From positions 1 to 23,305 of the forward strand of contig CAXMPC010000084.1 in the NCBI GenBank assembly GCA_964195335.1: a stretch of 23,305 nt of DNA, written 5' to 3'. Under the pieces are notes generated by a model that searched no databases, was not told where the DNA came from, and worked only from the letters and a program-made list of their open reading frames with translations. Below are positions 14,714 through 22,754 of the stretch, one piece after another. How positions within the stretch are numbered: position 1 is the stretch's first letter; each line of letters starts with the position of its first letter. Origin of the DNA: QNFN01 sp964195335. Its GTDB lineage: Bacteria; Pseudomonadota; Gammaproteobacteria; QNFN01. Made by a program: the position numbers and the translations under genes.

Positions 14714-16537
14714 CTACTGCTGGTGGACGTAGGTCCCCGGCGCATCGCACAGCACTTTGTAGCCCTTGCTGGCGTTGCCGATCTTCGGCGGCTTGACCTG
14801 CTTGCCGCCGCGCTCGCTCAGCCACGCTTCCCAGCTGGGCCACCACGATCCGTCGCGCTGCTCGGCGACCTCTTTCCAGGTTTCCGTATCGAGGGTCTCC
14901 CCACCCGCCTCGCGAGTCAGGATCTCGTGGCTGCGACGCGGATGCACCGGACCGCAGACGATGCCGGCGTTGTGTCCGCCGGTGGTCAGGCAGAAGGTCA
15001 CCTCGGACTCGGGGGCCAGGTTCTGGAACTTGAACACCGAGACCCATGGCGCGACGTGGTCGGTCGCGGTACCGACGACGTACATCGGGATGTCGATGTC
15101 GCCAATCGTGATCGGCTTGCCGTCGACCTCGAAGCGGCCTTCGGCAAGGTCATTGTTGAGGAACATCTTGCGCAGGTACTCGGAATGCATCTTGTAGGGC
15201 ATGCGCGTACCGTCGGCGTTCCATGACATCAGGTCGTTCATGAACTCCTCCTTGCCGAGGTAGTACTTGTCGACCATCGGGATCCAGATCAGGTCATTGG
15301 AACGCAACGCCTGGAACGAACCGCCCATGTACTTGCTGTCGAGGAAACCTTCCATGTGCATCTGGTCATCGAGCGACTTGAGCTGGCTGTCGTTGACGAA
15401 CATGCGGATCTCGCCACCGTCGACGAAATCGGCCTGGGCGGCGAAGAAGGTCAGGCTCTTGAGACGCTTGTCGCCGTCACGCGCCATGGTCGCCGCGGCG
15501 ATCGACAGCATGGTGCCGCCGATGCAGTAGCCAGTGGCGTGGATTTTGCGCCTGGGCATGATCGCCGAGACGGCATCGATGGCCGCCATGACACCGAGCT
15601 TCTGGTAGTCGTCCATCGTCAGGTCGCGATCGCCCTCGGTCGGGTTGAGCCAGGAGATCATGAAAACCGTATGACCCTGCTCGACCATGTACTTGACCAT
15701 CGAGTTCTTCGGTGACAGGTCGAGGATGTAGTACTTCATGATCCACGCCGGTACGACGAGGATCGGGTCGGCGTCGACCGTCTCGGTCTGCGGCGAGTAC
15801 TGGATCACCTCGATCAGCCGGTTGCGAAACACCACCTTGCCCTTGGTGACCGCGACCCCCTGGCCGGGAATGTAGTCCTCGTGGACTGGGGGCTTGGTCT
15901 TTTTGATGTTCTCCATGACATCCTCGAGCGCCTTGGCGGTGCCGCGCACGAGGTTCTGGCCCTGTTCGTCGCGGATCGCCTGCAGCACGTCGGGATTGGT
16001 CAGCGGGTAGTTCGACGGCGACATGGCCGCAAGCAGCTGCGAGGTCATGAACGAAAAGACCGCCTGGTGCTCCTCTTCCATGCCCGGCAGGCCCTGGGTC
16101 ATGGAATCGATCCAGGTCTCGACCATCAGGTAGGACTGCGACATGACGTTGAACGGCCAGGTCTGCCAAGCGTCGGAGGCGAAGCGTCGATCGCCCTTCT
16201 TGGCCTGGAACGGCGAGTCGGCTCCGGGAGCGAACGGCGCGGTCATGGCGTAGCGGAACATCTCGCTGGTCTTGTTGACTGCGTCCTGCGCCAGTTCACC
16301 GAGCTTGCCCGGGTTGGCGGTCAGGTGGGTCAGCCACTCGATGTAGGCTTCGGAGAGCATCGCCGGGGAGAGCCCGCCGGACATCTGCGACATGCCATGA
16401 CGCAACCGGCGGTTCAGCTCCGCTGAAGCCTCGTCATCGAGAAATGGCCAATCGACCTCGATCTCGGAGAGCTTCTTCATGAAGTGCTCTTGTTTCTGGT
16501 CGGTCATCGTCTGCACGATCTGCTGGTTCGCGGCCAT
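14714..16537 (-). CDS. phaC: Class I poly(R)-hydroxyalkanoate synthase
   Basis: 607 residues, normal for class I PhaC; polymerises (R)-3-hydroxyacyl-CoA on granules. The lipase-like box GYCIGG holds catalytic Cys338; Asp493 (GTATDHVAPW) and His522 (TGGHNAGI) complete the triad. PAWIMKYYILDLSPKNSMV is the conserved region before the core. ATG 16537 has AGGGG 7 nt upstream; the frame stays open to 16702 but the extension contains the promoter. No phaA, phaB, phasin or phaR gene is adjacent. The gene is monocistronic: it has its own promoter and a strong terminator. Confidence 0.96.
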   Translation of the reverse strand: MAANQQIVQTMTDQKQEHFMKKLSEIEVDWPFLDDEASAELNRRLRHGMSQMSGGLSPAMLSEAYIEWLTHLTANPGKLGELAQDAVNKTSEMFRYAMTAPFAPGADSPFQAKKGDRRFASDAWQTWPFNVMSQSYLMVETWIDSMTQGLPGMEEEHQAVFSFMTSQLLAAMSPSNYPLTNPDVLQAIRDEQGQNLVRGTAKALEDVMENIKKTKPPVHEDYIPGQGVAVTKGKVVFRNRLIEVIQYSPQTETVDADPILVVPAWIMKYYILDLSPKNSMVKYMVEQGHTVFMISWLNPTEGDRDLTMDDYQKLGVMAAIDAVSAIMPRRKIHATGYCIGGTMLSIAAATMARDGDKRLKSLTFFAAQADFVDGGEIRMFVNDSQLKSLDDQMHMEGFLDSKYMGGSFQALRSNDLIWIPMVDKYYLGKEEFMNDLMSWNADGTRMPYKMHSEYLRKMFLNNDLAEGRFEVDGKPITIGDIDIPMYVVGTATDHVAPWVSVFKFQNLAPESEVTFCLTTGGHNAGIVCGPVHPRRSHEILTREAGGETLDTETWKEVAEQRDGSWWPSWEAWLSERGGKQVKPPKIGNASKGYKVLCDAPGTYVHQQ

Positions 16538-16609
16538 GGCTTTCCCCTGTAGGCGTTTGCCGCGCCGGGCCAATAGGCCGTCGCGGTGAATAAATGGTTG
16601 AACCGCCTG

Positions 16610-16638
16610 ATTATATTGCACCGCACCATTTTGGTCCA
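16610..16638 (-). promoter_or_regulatory. Sigma-70 promoter of phaC
   Basis: The minus strand has TGGACC (4 of 6, at 16633-16638), a 17-bp spacer and a perfect TATAAT (16610-16615). The predicted start is near 16603, giving a leader of about 65 nt. Confidence 0.75.
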
Positions 16639-16890
16639 GTGGCTGACGCCGCAAGATGTTGACCGCGATCAAGCCACGCGGCCAAAACGGACCGTCGATC
16701 ACGTCGGCTTGTCACGGTTCGGGAGGTCGATTTTTCGACAGGACGGATCCGACCACCTTCAGCGGCAATCGTGATCCCCCGTTGCCGAAAAGTGGATGGA
16801 AGGCGTCGTTTGCGACCGGGAACACTCCGGGCAGCGCGTGTTCTGCTGATTATCGACCCAAGCGGCCGGAGTTATCCCGTGGCAACGTGC
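16639..16890. other. Non-coding interval between phaC promoter and upstream gene
   Basis: About 250 bp without a supported gene. Short plus-strand frames here have no ribosome sites and no recognisable product. A small hairpin GTCGA-TTTT-TCGAC lies near 16727-16740. There is no clear terminator for the minus-strand gene ending at 16891. Confidence 0.5.
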
Positions 16891-17286
16891 TCAGGTGTCG
16901 CCGCGCGAGCGATATGTCGCCGGCCCTTCGGGTGCGACCAGCCGCGCCTCGGGGACGGCTTCGATCAACGCGTCGGCCAGATCGCGACAGATACCCGGAA
17001 CGGCCCGTACCGAAACCCAGAGGAGATTCAGTTTCAGATTGCACTCGGCGAACACCACGACGTGGCGATTGACCCGCAACACGTCGTCGACACGGGCGAG
17101 CAGGCGCCCCTGCTCCGCTGATGGCCGCTGCCGCAGACCGGGGATCAGCATCATGAAATCGCTCAGCAGGGCCCCGTCGTCGTCACGGGTCGGCACCCGT
17201 TGCCACAGCGGTGTGGCCGGCGCCAGCGCTACCGCGTGACTCAGGGCTCCATGCCCACCATCGTTACTCTGCCAGCGGCTGGGCAC
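16891..17286 (-). CDS. Conserved-looking hypothetical protein
   Basis: 131 residues, soluble, no signal or TM segment. I do not recognise a named domain. The core ALSHAVALAPATPLWQRVPT, SDFMMLIPGLRQRP and VVVFAECNLKLNLLWVSVR looks like structured protein rather than a shadow frame, with a hydrophobic beta-strand pattern near the end. The start is GTG at 17286 with GGGAG 8-9 nt upstream. It follows the PEBP gene by 40 bp in the same direction, so they may share a transcript. Antisense frames over this interval have no such support. Confidence 0.6.
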   Translation of the reverse strand: MPSRWQSNDGGHGALSHAVALAPATPLWQRVPTRDDDGALLSDFMMLIPGLRQRPSAEQGRLLARVDDVLRVNRHVVVFAECNLKLNLLWVSVRAVPGICRDLADALIEAVPEARLVAPEGPATYRSRGDT

Positions 17287-17326
17287 GTCGAGTACTCCCG
17301 CTGCGCTGACGCGCCGGGGCAGGCGC

Positions 17327-17953
17327 TCAGCGAAGATCCGGGTTCAAGGTGTAGGTACCGGCCAGCTGGGCCTGGCCGAGGATATGGCCACTGATCGCGC
17401 GCAGCACTTCCGGCCCGCCGAAGCGGCCAACGGCCGGGCAGCGTTCGGTATCGAGAGCGTAGAGGGTGAAAACATAGTGGTGGAGTAGCGAGTCGTTCCA
17501 CGGCGGGCACGGCCCATCATAGCCGTAGTAATCACCCCGCATGGCGTCGTCGCCGGCGAACCAGTCGGTGTAGTTGTTGATGCCGCAACGGGTGCCATCG
17601 GGTCCTTCCGGACCCGGTTTGCCACCGGGGGTGATCGCGTCGGAGTAGATGCCCTCGGCGAGTTCGTCGCTTTCGGCATCGATATCGACCAGCACCCAGT
17701 GGTAGAAGTCGACTCGCGGCAGGTCGGCGGGAACGATCCTTCCCTCCAGGTTGACATCGTCGGGTTGGCTGGGTACGTCGGGATCGTGACAGACCATCAC
17801 CAGCGACCGGGCCCCCTCGGGCAACCCGCTCCAGTAGAACCCGGGATTGACGTTATCGGAAAGCGCAATGTGGCTGCTGCTGTCGACCACGCCGAAGGCG
17901 AAGCGTTCGGGAATCGGCTGGTTGTCCTTGAAGCCGGTACAGAACAGTTTCAT
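17327..17953 (-). CDS. YbhB/YbcL-type phosphatidylethanolamine-binding protein (PEBP) family
   Basis: 208 residues, no signal peptide. The PEBP pattern is visible: SGLPEGARSLVMVCHDPDVP (ligand-site HDPD), VDFYHWVLVDID and GYDGPCPPWNDSLLHHYVFTLYALD (the G-x-x-PP-G/W-x-x-HHYxFxxYALD signature). Bacterial members are thought to bind small anionic or phosphate ligands; the exact role is unknown. It is somewhat longer than E. coli YbhB because of an insert around 90-120 (residues after GRIVPADLPRVD). ATG 17953 has AAGGGA just upstream. Confidence 0.9.
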   Translation of the reverse strand: MKLFCTGFKDNQPIPERFAFGVVDSSSHIALSDNVNPGFYWSGLPEGARSLVMVCHDPDVPSQPDDVNLEGRIVPADLPRVDFYHWVLVDIDAESDELAEGIYSDAITPGGKPGPEGPDGTRCGINNYTDWFAGDDAMRGDYYGYDGPCPPWNDSLLHHYVFTLYALDTERCPAVGRFGGPEVLRAISGHILGQAQLAGTYTLNPDLR

Positions 17954-18031
17954 GGTCCCTTACTCTCGTAGCCAGCGGGCTCTTCAAGGCCAATGTAGCA
18001 CAAGGGAATCGCCGGTCCCGCCATCTGCGCT

Positions 18032-19405
18032 CTAGCCGGTGCGACGTGTCGGCGGCACGGCCTGCGGCGTCTCTTCGGCGTCTTCAGCGTCTTCGGCACA
18101 CAGGTCGGCGAGAGAGATCCCGGCGAGTCCTGCGCCGACGGCGGCATCGCGCTCACCAAGCAATGCGTCAACCGCTTCGAGCCCGACATCACGCATGCTG
18201 CCCGGTCGCAACACGTCTCCACTGGCTCGCACCTGGTCGAGTACCTCGCTGATAGTGATCCGCGCGAGATCGCGCGCAGGCATGAAACCCGATGGATCAT
18301 CGGCGGTTCGAGTGATGAAACCGCCTTGCTCCAGAGGCTCCAGAAGAGCCCAGACGACGGTTTCTGGTAACCCGAGCCGGGTGGCGAACCAGGATGACGA
18401 GCACGGCGGCTGGCCACGATGAAAACGCTGCGCCAACAGATACAACAGGGCCAATGCGTAGCGTTCGCGCTGAAGGATGCTCAGGTCGGGGCTGTCGGGC
18501 CCGTGGGCCAGGTACTCGGGATGCTGATGATAGAAAGCGAAACTGGCACCGATAAGCATGATCAGCCAATTGACGAACAGCCAGATCATGAACAGGATCA
18601 TCGCGGCGAAGGCCGAATAGATCGCGGTGTAGTTGTTCGACCCGGTCACGAACGAGGTAAAAGCCCAGCCGGCGCTCTCCCAGAGGATGCCGGCGACGAT
18701 GGCGCCGACCAGGGCCGAGCCCAGATGGACACGGGTGTTGGGCACCATCAGGTAGATGAAGCTGAACGCGACGATCACTATCAGGTAGGGAACGATCCGC
18801 ACCACGTAATCGAGCACCGGACCGAGCAGCACGGCCACCTCCGCGGCCTCGCGGCTGTGGGTGACGGTCGCCGTGATGCCGAGTGCCGAGACCAACAGCA
18901 GCGGCCCGACCAGGATCACCGACAGGTAGTTGCTGAACCGCTGGCCGAGTGAGCGGTTGGCCGCTACCCGCCAGGTGGCGTTGAATGCCGCCTCGATCTT
19001 ATGGATCAGCGAGATGGCGGTGAAGACCAGGAACGCAAGACCGACCGTACCCAGGACGTCGGCACGGATATTCTCGACGAAGCCGATGATCCTCGCGCTT
19101 ATCTCCACCCCCTGCTCGCCGAGAGGCTCGAGCGTACTCAACATCAGCGGCTCGATCTGGTAGTGGACGCCGAGCCCTTTCAGCACCGAAAAACTCACCG
19201 CGATCAGCGGTACCAGAGACAGCAGGGTGGTGTAGACCAGGCTCATCGCCCGCAGCGTCGGCTGGCCTGAAGCGAGTTCCCGGACCACCGCATGGGTGAT
19301 TCTCAGATAGCGCAGTGGCAGAGCACGCCACCGAGACAGGGTACCGAGGTCGGGTCCCCAAACCATTCGGCGCACCGCCGCGGCCAGGTTGGCGAAGTAT
19401 TTCAA
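18032..19405 (-). CDS. YihY/BrkB family membrane protein (UPF0761)
   Basis: 457 residues. About six TM segments occupy residues 40-310, with the family segments MSLVYTTLLSLVPLIAVSFSVLKG, GTVGLAFLVFTAISLIHKIEAAFNATW and ILWESAGWAFTSFV. A cytoplasmic tail of about 130 residues resembles a winged-helix-like domain (SSWFATRLGLPETVVWALLEPLEQGGFI), seen in the longer members. Once called ribonuclease BN in error; true function is unknown, with a transport role suggested. The start is TTG at 19405, with AAGGTG spaced about 6 nt upstream; ATG at 19366 is a possible alternative. Confidence 0.9.
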   Translation of the reverse strand: MKYFANLAAAVRRMVWGPDLGTLSRWRALPLRYLRITHAVVRELASGQPTLRAMSLVYTTLLSLVPLIAVSFSVLKGLGVHYQIEPLMLSTLEPLGEQGVEISARIIGFVENIRADVLGTVGLAFLVFTAISLIHKIEAAFNATWRVAANRSLGQRFSNYLSVILVGPLLLVSALGITATVTHSREAAEVAVLLGPVLDYVVRIVPYLIVIVAFSFIYLMVPNTRVHLGSALVGAIVAGILWESAGWAFTSFVTGSNNYTAIYSAFAAMILFMIWLFVNWLIMLIGASFAFYHQHPEYLAHGPDSPDLSILQRERYALALLYLLAQRFHRGQPPCSSSWFATRLGLPETVVWALLEPLEQGGFITRTADDPSGFMPARDLARITISEVLDQVRASGDVLRPGSMRDVGLEAVDALLGERDAAVGAGLAGISLADLCAEDAEDAEETPQAVPPTRRTG

Positions 19406-19456
19406 GGTGTCACCTTGGAATGGTCAGCGCGTCCGGGCTGGCACGCCACAAGTTGG

Positions 19457-19465
19457 TGATATAAG
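19457..19465 (+). promoter_or_regulatory. Extended -10 promoter candidate for the small RNA
   Basis: TGA followed directly by TATAAG (19460-19465) is an extended -10 with 5 of 6 matches. A start near 19472 would give a transcript of about 100 nt to the terminator at 19572. The -35 is weak. Confidence 0.4.
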
Positions 19466-19471
19466 TCAATT

Positions 19472-19572
19472 ACAAGCGAGTCCGTACGCCCTATTCTCGT
19501 AGTCGTAGCTCAAATACGAGTTGCGAATACCTCCTCCATATATTGCCCGGCTCCCCCGCCGGGCTTTTTTTT
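19472..19572 (+). ncRNA. Candidate small regulatory RNA with anti-Shine-Dalgarno segment
   Basis: A plus-strand intrinsic terminator occurs where the only flanking genes are on the minus strand, so an unannotated plus transcript is implied. Upstream of it lie a hairpin (CTCGTA 19496-19501 with TACGAG 19515-19520, 13-nt loop) and then an unpaired stretch containing CCTCCTCC (19530-19537), complementary to ribosome binding sites. No frame with a start and ribosome site is present. The exact 5' end is inferred from the -10 candidate. The family is not recognised. Confidence 0.5.
19545..19572 (+). terminator. Intrinsic terminator, plus strand, with no upstream plus-strand gene
   Basis: Stem GCCCGGC (19545-19551) and GCCGGGC (19558-19564) with a 6-nt loop, followed directly by eight T (19565-19572). 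On the minus strand the stem is followed by AATATATGG, so it is not a minus-strand terminator. Confidence 0.88.
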
Positions 19573-19584
19573 GCCCGCCACGTG

Positions 19585-20082
19585 CTACTTGAACGCCTCG
19601 TTCTCGACGTTGCCGCACTTGCGGTAGGGGTTGCTGACAACCACCTTGCTGACCTTGATTTCATACTTGGTGTTGGGTCCAAGCAGCCCGGTGATCAGCC
19701 GGATCGGCGCCCCCGCTCCAATCCGCGTATGCGGCAGGCCGGTGACATCGTAGTTCCAGACCTCCCAACCCTTGCCCAAACCCGTTTCACGGTTGAAGAA
19801 GTTGACATACATCCAGGCTGGCCCGAGTTCGTTCGGGGTCGCGCCGGTGCAGCCGATGCTGCCGTCATCGAACACCTGGAAATCGGCCGGCGCGGCGCTG
19901 TTGCTCTCCTCGTGGTAGACCACGCAGCTGAACTTGAAACCGTTCTCCTTGGCGATAGCGTGAGCCTCCGCCGCGGTGAAACTGCATTTTTCCGCCCTGG
20001 CGACACCGGTTGCGGCGAGCAGCGTGGCAGCGACGGCAAGGCCGAGACGGCCGAGAGTGGTATGGCGGCGAGACTTCTCCAT
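19585..20082 (-). CDS. Exported hypothetical protein with four cysteines
   Basis: 165 residues; I do not recognise the family. A signal peptide covers about residues 1-30 (cut after ARA); it begins MEKSRRHTTLGRLGLAVAA, a twin-arginine-like SRR with a moderately hydrophobic core, so either Sec or Tat export is possible. The mature part has four Cys (in EKCSF, FSCVV, IGCTG and RKCGN), fitting two disulfides, and a GPAWMYVNFF...GWEVWNYDVTGLP core. ATG 20082 has AGGAG 7 nt upstream; a second ATG directly before it is equally possible. It is 112 bp after the DUF3301 gene. Confidence 0.72.
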   Translation of the reverse strand: MEKSRRHTTLGRLGLAVAATLLAATGVARAEKCSFTAAEAHAIAKENGFKFSCVVYHEESNSAAPADFQVFDDGSIGCTGATPNELGPAWMYVNFFNRETGLGKGWEVWNYDVTGLPHTRIGAGAPIRLITGLLGPNTKYEIKVSKVVVSNPYRKCGNVENEAFK

Positions 20083-20194
20083 CATTTTTCTCCTGCATGC
20101 CCGGGCACTGCGCCCACGGCCTCCCGTTCGTGGTCCGCCCTAAAGATAGCACCTGCACCGCGCGCTGGCGGCAGTGGTCTTCAAGGCTAGTGTG

Positions 20195-20509
20195 TCAAAA
20201 GAGGTTGGCTGCGAGTCCAACACCCTCGAGCCGGTTGCCGGTGAAGTGGACGAAACCTGACTGGCGCGAGACGCCGTCGCGCGAATAGTCGAACTGGTAG
20301 ACCCGGCACAGGACCAGTCGCCCATGAGTGTCGCGGCACGGACGCATCCGTTGCAGCGCCACCGTCTCCTCGAGAAACTGCACCCCGTCGGCCTGGCAGG
20401 TGGTGCGCGCGGCCAGCGTGGCCCGCTCACGCACTTTCAGGTTGGCGTGCCAGAACCAACCGAGAGCGGCCAACCCCAACAGCCACAACAGGGTCGAGTC
20501 GAAATACAT
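20195..20509 (-). CDS. DUF3301 family small membrane protein
   Basis: 104 residues. An N-terminal TM anchor (about 5-22, STLLWLLGLAALGWFWHANL) is followed by a soluble domain with ARTTCQADGVQFLEETVALQRMR and the C-terminal QFDYSRDGVSRQSGFVHFTG, the DUF3301 pattern. Function unknown. It starts 4 nt after the truD stop and so is the last gene of the eno-proximal operon in this window. Confidence 0.85.
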   Translation of the reverse strand: MYFDSTLLWLLGLAALGWFWHANLKVRERATLAARTTCQADGVQFLEETVALQRMRPCRDTHGRLVLCRVYQFDYSRDGVSRQSGFVHFTGNRLEGVGLAANLF

Positions 20510-20513
20510 GGTG

Positions 20514-21581
20514 TCAGCCCGTCGCCCGTGTGTCGGTGATCAACTCGCGCAACAGGGCCGTGGCGTAACTGCCGGCCGGCAGCGTGAAGCCAAGCTCCAG
20601 TACGCTGCCATCCAGCGACCAGTCGAGATCGGCGGCGCGGGCACGCAGCGCGCGCCGGTCACCATCGAGACCGAGGCGCTCGAGCCCGTCGCGCCAGGAA
20701 GTGAACGGCTTCAGTCGTTCACGTTCGTAGGCCGCCGCATCACTCTCGTCCAGGTTACTGCCACGGCCCCAGAGCGGGCCGCTGGGATGAATCTCCAACG
20801 CTTCCAGGCGCCCCGTTAATTCGGGATCGGAGGTGTCGCAGACGAAGAAGCTGCGGCGGCCGTCGAGCACCAGCGGCTCGCCGTCCAGCGCCCGTTCCCA
20901 GCTGCCGTCATCGATGCGCGCGGCGGCGACGGCGTTGAACAGCAGGGAGCGGGCAGCCGACAGGTAGATGCCGCGCTGGTCGCGCTTGACTCGGCCCAGA
21001 GTGCCGTCGAGCAGGCGGCGCGCGGCCACGAGGTTGCCTCCGCCGTTACCGAAACGTTGTGGACCGAACAGGTTTGGGAAACCGCGCCTGGCGATCTCCC
21101 CGAGTCGTCGCGCAACGGCTTCAAGATCGCCTTCGAGATCACGCACGCGCAAGCGAAAACGGTTGCCGGTAAGCGCCCCGCGGCGCAACTTGCGATGGTG
21201 GCGATGCGCCTCGATCACCTGCACGCCCTCCTCGCCTAGCGCGGCCCAGTCAGGCTCGGGACGCCCCGCGAGGCCGACGCTGAACCACTGCCGGGTCACG
21301 GCGAAGCGGTCCTTGAGCCCGGCATAACCGACGTCGCGTCGCACCACCCCGGCCAGCGCGGCGAGACGTCCGGCGACCCAGGCGGTGTTGGCGTCACGCT
21401 TTTCAACGCGCAGCATGACGTGCTCGCCGGCGCCGCTGGGTTCGAAACCGAGCAACTCATCGACGAAAAAGTCCTCTGGAGTGGCGCGGATCACACCATG
21501 CACCGGTGGCCCACCAAAGACGTGGTCGCATGGCTGGCCAACAGCCGTGAGACCCGGCCAGGCACCGGGGGTGTCGGCCAC
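20514..21581 (-). CDS. truD: tRNA pseudouridine(13) synthase
   Basis: About 355 residues; isomerises uridine 13 in tRNA. Catalytic Asp91 lies in VGYAGLKDRFAVTRQWFSV. Other TruD hallmarks: IRATPEDFFVDELLGFEPSGAGEHV, HHRKLRRGALTGNRFRL, GFPNLFGPQRFGNGGGNL and LSAARSLLFNAVAAARI. The open frame reaches 21620 inside ispF, but the first 13 codons have no family likeness. GTG 21581, 4 nt after the ispF stop, is preferred, although its ribosome site is weak. Confidence 0.93.
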   Translation of the reverse strand: MADTPGAWPGLTAVGQPCDHVFGGPPVHGVIRATPEDFFVDELLGFEPSGAGEHVMLRVEKRDANTAWVAGRLAALAGVVRRDVGYAGLKDRFAVTRQWFSVGLAGRPEPDWAALGEEGVQVIEAHRHHRKLRRGALTGNRFRLRVRDLEGDLEAVARRLGEIARRGFPNLFGPQRFGNGGGNLVAARRLLDGTLGRVKRDQRGIYLSAARSLLFNAVAAARIDDGSWERALDGEPLVLDGRRSFFVCDTSDPELTGRLEALEIHPSGPLWGRGSNLDESDAAAYERERLKPFTSWRDGLERLGLDGDRRALRARAADLDWSLDGSVLELGFTLPAGSYATALLRELITDTRATG

Positions 21582-21585
21582 CCGG

Positions 21586-22056
21586 CTACTCGTCGAGCAA
21601 CACGACGGCGAAGGCGGCAATGCCCTCGCTACGGCCGGTGAAGCCCATGTGCTCGGTCGTGGTCGCCTTCAGGTTGAGCCGCTCCGGCGCCAGTTCGAGG
21701 TCGTCGGCAAGCCGCTGGCGCATGATTTCGACATGCGGTGCCAGGCGCGGGACCTGGGCGACCACGGTCAGGTCGATCGATGAAACGGCGAAGCGGCGCT
21801 CGTCGAGCTGCGCCTTGACCCGGCGCAGCAGCACCCGGCTGTCGATGCCAGCATAGGCCGGGTCGTCGTCGGGGAAGTGTCGCCCGATGTCACCCAGGCC
21901 GGCGGCCCCGAGCAGTGCGTCGCAGAGGGCGTGAATGACGACATCACCGTCGGAGTGGGCCTCGAGACCCTGATCATGCGGAATCTCGACCCCGCCCAGC
22001 AGCAGCGGCCGGCCGGCGACGAAACGGTGGGCGTCCAGGCCGTGACCTATACGCAC
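21586..22056 (-). CDS. ispF: 2-C-methyl-D-erythritol 2,4-cyclodiphosphate synthase
   Basis: 156 residues, normal for IspF; forms MEcPP in the MEP isoprenoid pathway. Metal ligands Asp8 and His10 (GLDAHRF) and His42 (SDGDVVIHALCDALLGAA) are present, along with the C-terminal ATTTEHMGFTGRSEGI. The start is GTG 22056, which overlaps the end of ispD by 10 nt. Confidence 0.96.
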   Translation of the reverse strand: MRIGHGLDAHRFVAGRPLLLGGVEIPHDQGLEAHSDGDVVIHALCDALLGAAGLGDIGRHFPDDDPAYAGIDSRVLLRRVKAQLDERRFAVSSIDLTVVAQVPRLAPHVEIMRQRLADDLELAPERLNLKATTTEHMGFTGRSEGIAAFAVVLLDE

Positions 22057-22754
22057 GGCTCAGCTTCCCTGTGTTCGAGATACCACGTCGCCAGGGTCAG
22101 GTCCTCGGGTCGGGTGATCTTGAGGTTGTCGGCGTGCCCCTCGACCAGGCGCACGGCGTGACCGGCGCGCTCGACCGCCATCGCTTCGTCGGTCACCTCC
22201 GCCGTATCCACCAGGGCCGCGCGCAGCAGGCCGAAACGGAACATCTGCGGGGTCTGAGCATGCCACAGGTCGATACGCGGCACCGTGGCTGTGATGGTGC
22301 CGGCGACGGCACGCTTGACGGTGTCCCGTGCCGGCACCGCCAGGATACCGCCGACCGGGTCGTCGGCCAGGTCCGCGAGCAGGCGATCGAGGTCATCCCG
22401 TCGCAGGCAGGGCCGGGCCGCATCGTGCACCAGCACCCAGTCACTCTCGGCGGCGCGCGCGGCAAGAGCGTCAATGCCACGACGGACCGAGTCGGCCCGC
22501 TCGGCCCCGCCATCGACACTTTCCACCGTCGCACGCAGGACCGGGTCGATCGTGCGCCAGTGGGCATCATCGGGCGCGAGCGCAACGACGATGCCAGCCA
22601 CGGCGGGGTGATCGACAAAGCAGCGCAGAGTGTGGGCGAGGACCGTTTCAGTGCCCAGTGACAGGTACTGCTTGGGCCGCTCGGTGCGCATGCGCGAGCC
22701 ACTGCCAGCTGCGGGGATCACGACCCAGTGGCGGGCCGGCGTGGAGCCGTTCAT
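22047..22754 (-). CDS. ispD: 2-C-methyl-D-erythritol 4-phosphate cytidylyltransferase
   Basis: 235 residues, the step two before IspF in the MEP pathway. The N-terminal CTP loop PAAGSGSRMRTERPKQYL is intact, as are VLVHDAARPCL, DTVKRA and QTPQMFRF, with TDEAMAVERAGHAVRLVEG and NLKITRPEDL near the end. ATG 22754 overlaps the ftsB stop in an ATGA arrangement, indicating coupled translation. Confidence 0.96.
   Translation of the reverse strand: MNGSTPARHWVVIPAAGSGSRMRTERPKQYLSLGTETVLAHTLRCFVDHPAVAGIVVALAPDDAHWRTIDPVLRATVESVDGGAERADSVRRGIDALAARAAESDWVLVHDAARPCLRRDDLDRLLADLADDPVGGILAVPARDTVKRAVAGTITATVPRIDLWHAQTPQMFRFGLLRAALVDTAEVTDEAMAVERAGHAVRLVEGHADNLKITRPEDLTLATWYLEHREAEPCV

Noticed and set aside
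16538..16702. 55-codon N-terminal extension of PhaC
   Set aside because: It contains the TGGACC-17-TATAAT promoter; ATG 16537 has a good ribosome site and gives normal length.
19491..19537. GGAGGAGG on the minus strand read as a ribosome site for a small peptide
   Set aside because: No ATG, GTG or TTG at workable spacing; only an ATT codon follows. The plus-strand terminator fits an RNA gene better.
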